DNA of 64,000 nt from Emiliania huxleyi CCMP1516 (taxonomy: Eukaryota > Haptophyta > Isochrysidales > Noelaerhabdaceae), in the NCBI RefSeq assembly GCF_000372725.1, contig NW_005199194.1, forward strand, positions 341,855 through 405,854. The letters are read 5' to 3'. This document shows positions 62,701 through 64,000 of the stretch, one piece after another. The notes under the pieces were generated by a model. That model had not been told where the DNA came from. It worked only from the letters and a program-made list of their open reading frames with translations, and made no database searches. Position numbers and translations under genes: made by a program. The number at the start of each line of letters is the position of its first letter. Position 1 is the first letter of the stretch.

Positions 62701-64000
62701 AGTCTCCGCTTGCGACTCAGCCCGCGCGGACTCAGCCGCCGCCTTGGCCGCCTCCAGCTGCGCCGCCGCTGCCGCAAGCTCCGCACGCAGCTTGATTGCC
62801 TCCGTCTCCGCCGAATCGCGCAGCGCCGCTGCCTCCGCCTCCGCCGCCGCCAGCCGCGCTTCCGCCGCCTGTGCCGCCAGCGCACTCTCCGCCTTCGACT
62901 CAGCCCGCGCAGACTCGACCGCCGCCTTGGCCGCCGCCGTGGCCGCCGCCTTGGCCGCCTCCAGCTGCGCCTCCGCCGCTGCAAGCTCCTCCCGCAGCTT
63001 GATCGCCGCCGTCTCTGCCGCTGAGGCAAGCGAGTCGCGCAGCGCCGCTGCCTCCGCCTCCGCTGCCGCCAGCCGCGCTTCCGCCGCCCGTGCCGCCAGC
63101 GCGCTCTCCGCCTTCGACTCAGCCCGCGCAGACTCGACCGCTGCCGCAAGCTCCTCCCGCAGCTTGATCGCCGCCGTCTCCGCCGCTGACGCCAGCGAGT
63201 CGCGCAGCGCCGCTGCCTCCGCCTCCGCTGCCGCCAGCCGCGCTTCCGCCGCCCGTGCCGCCAGCGCACTCTCCGCCTTCGACTCAGCCCGCGCAGACTC
63301 GACCGCCGCCTTGGCCGCCGCCTTGGCCGCCGCCTTGGCCGCCTCCAGCTGCGCCTCCGCCGCTGCAAGCTCCTCCCGCAGTACTACCGCCTCCGTCTCC
63401 GCCGCCGACGCCAGCGAGTCGCGCAGCGCCGCTGCCTCCGCCTCCGCCGCCGCCAGCCGCGCTTCCGCCGCCCGTGCCGCCAGCGCGCTCTCCGCCTTCG
63501 ACTCAGCCCGCGCAGACTCGACCGCCGCCTTGGCCGCCGCCTTGGCCGCCGCCTTGGCCGCCTCCAGCTGCGCCTCCGCCGCCGTAAGCTCCTCCCGCAG
63601 CCTGATTGCCTCCGTGTCCGCCGCTGCACGCGACGACTCCGCCGCTGCACGCGATGACTCCGCCGCCTCTGGCGCAATGAGCTCGAGCATGTCGATAAGG
63701 TCCTCGACATCAGGTCGCTCGCCCGGAGCTTCTCGCAGGCACTCCTCCATCAGCTCAGGCAGACATTCCGGCCAGCGCGCTGCGTCTGCGGGCTCGAGCG
63801 CCGGCCGTTCCAGCATCCGCGTGATGACCCCGATGATGATGGTCGAGGTGTCCTGCCCTGCATACGGCAGCTGCCGCGCGAGCACCTCGTAGAGCAGCAC
63901 GCCGAAGGAGTACGAGTCGGCCTTTACGTCGTACCGGCCGCCCCTGAGGATCTCAGGAGCAATCCACTGCGGAGAGCCGATGCCCGAGCGCTCGGCCGGG
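59787..64000 (-). CDS. Kinase - coiled coil - myosin motor fusion, 5' end outside window
   Basis: Two minus-strand exons, 64000-62034 and 61861-59787, join in frame across a GT-AG intron (62033-61862) that restores GFGCAKTVLNDNSSR. The visible N-terminal part is the end of a protein kinase domain: GSPQWIAPEIL, then DVKADSYSFGVLLYEVL and RPDVEDLIDML, most like TKL kinases. Next is a roughly 400-residue Ala/Glu coiled coil with tandem repeats (AAARALAASAEAE-type heptads). The myosin motor follows: IYTRCGSVLIAVNPYK, the P-loop GESGAGKT, switch II DIFGFE, HFVRCFKSND and QLNTSGMLDALRVARTGF. After the motor there is one IQ-like helix (AIQAAGRGHIARKAARQLRR) and a short tail ending at TAG 59787. An actin motor controlled by, or carrying, a kinase is inferred. 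The catalytic loop of the kinase lies beyond the edge. Confidence 0.9.

Overview
This is nuclear DNA from a unicellular alga. The evidence is eukaryotic gene content with many spliced genes: a proteasome Rpn1 subunit, a myosin, an Mpv17 protein and a METTL5-type methyltransferase. A plastid-type Ycf20 protein carries what looks like a secretory leader. The base composition is very GC-rich, long (GA)n, (CA)n and (CTG)n tracts are common, and many introns start with GC instead of GT. That combination suggests a haptophyte such as Emiliania, but no ribosomal or organellar marker is present, so the assignment is an inference. There are two assembly gaps (13273-14101 and 51791-51890).

Layout. 1-8.5 kb: end of a proline-rich protein (-), an ankyrin/U-box protein (-), a multi-pass membrane protein (+) and an F-box/RCC1 protein (-). 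8.5-15.5 kb: a small membrane-protein fragment, two unrecognised minus-strand genes, a small basic protein, and a spliced flavoprotein broken by the first gap. 15.8-20.3 kb: an Xrn-type exoribonuclease carrying a dsRNA-binding domain, then two frameshifted genes, one a phage-type DNA methylase. 20.3-23.2 kb: mostly repeats. 23.2-35.3 kb: an LRR/IPT surface protein (-), an eight-exon hybrid histidine kinase (+) and a 955-residue nucleotidyltransferase-like protein (-). 35.7-43.2 kb: Ycf20, Mpv17, METTL5, a second ankyrin/U-box protein and a Cys-rich protein. 44.6-50.1 kb: Rpn1 in about 17 exons. 52.4-54.7 kb: a MORN-repeat protein. 54.8-58 kb: repeats, including an AT-rich foldback element. 58.2-64 kb: a membrane protein and a kinase/coiled-coil/myosin fusion that runs off the right edge.

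The genes do not form a pathway. Ubiquitin-proteasome functions recur (two ankyrin/U-box ligase candidates, one F-box protein, Rpn1), but they are scattered and I infer no co-regulation.

The most unusual signal is in the introns. In the spliced flavoprotein, histidine kinase, Rpn1 and myosin genes, the first 10-40 nt of many introns are a diverged copy of the first nucleotides of the following exon. Several of these introns also carry a palindromic GGACACGTCC-like core or TCTCCCCA arrays. This looks like recent, ongoing intron birth by tandem duplication or by an introner-like element. At least six families of short dispersed repeats also occur in two or more copies within the window.
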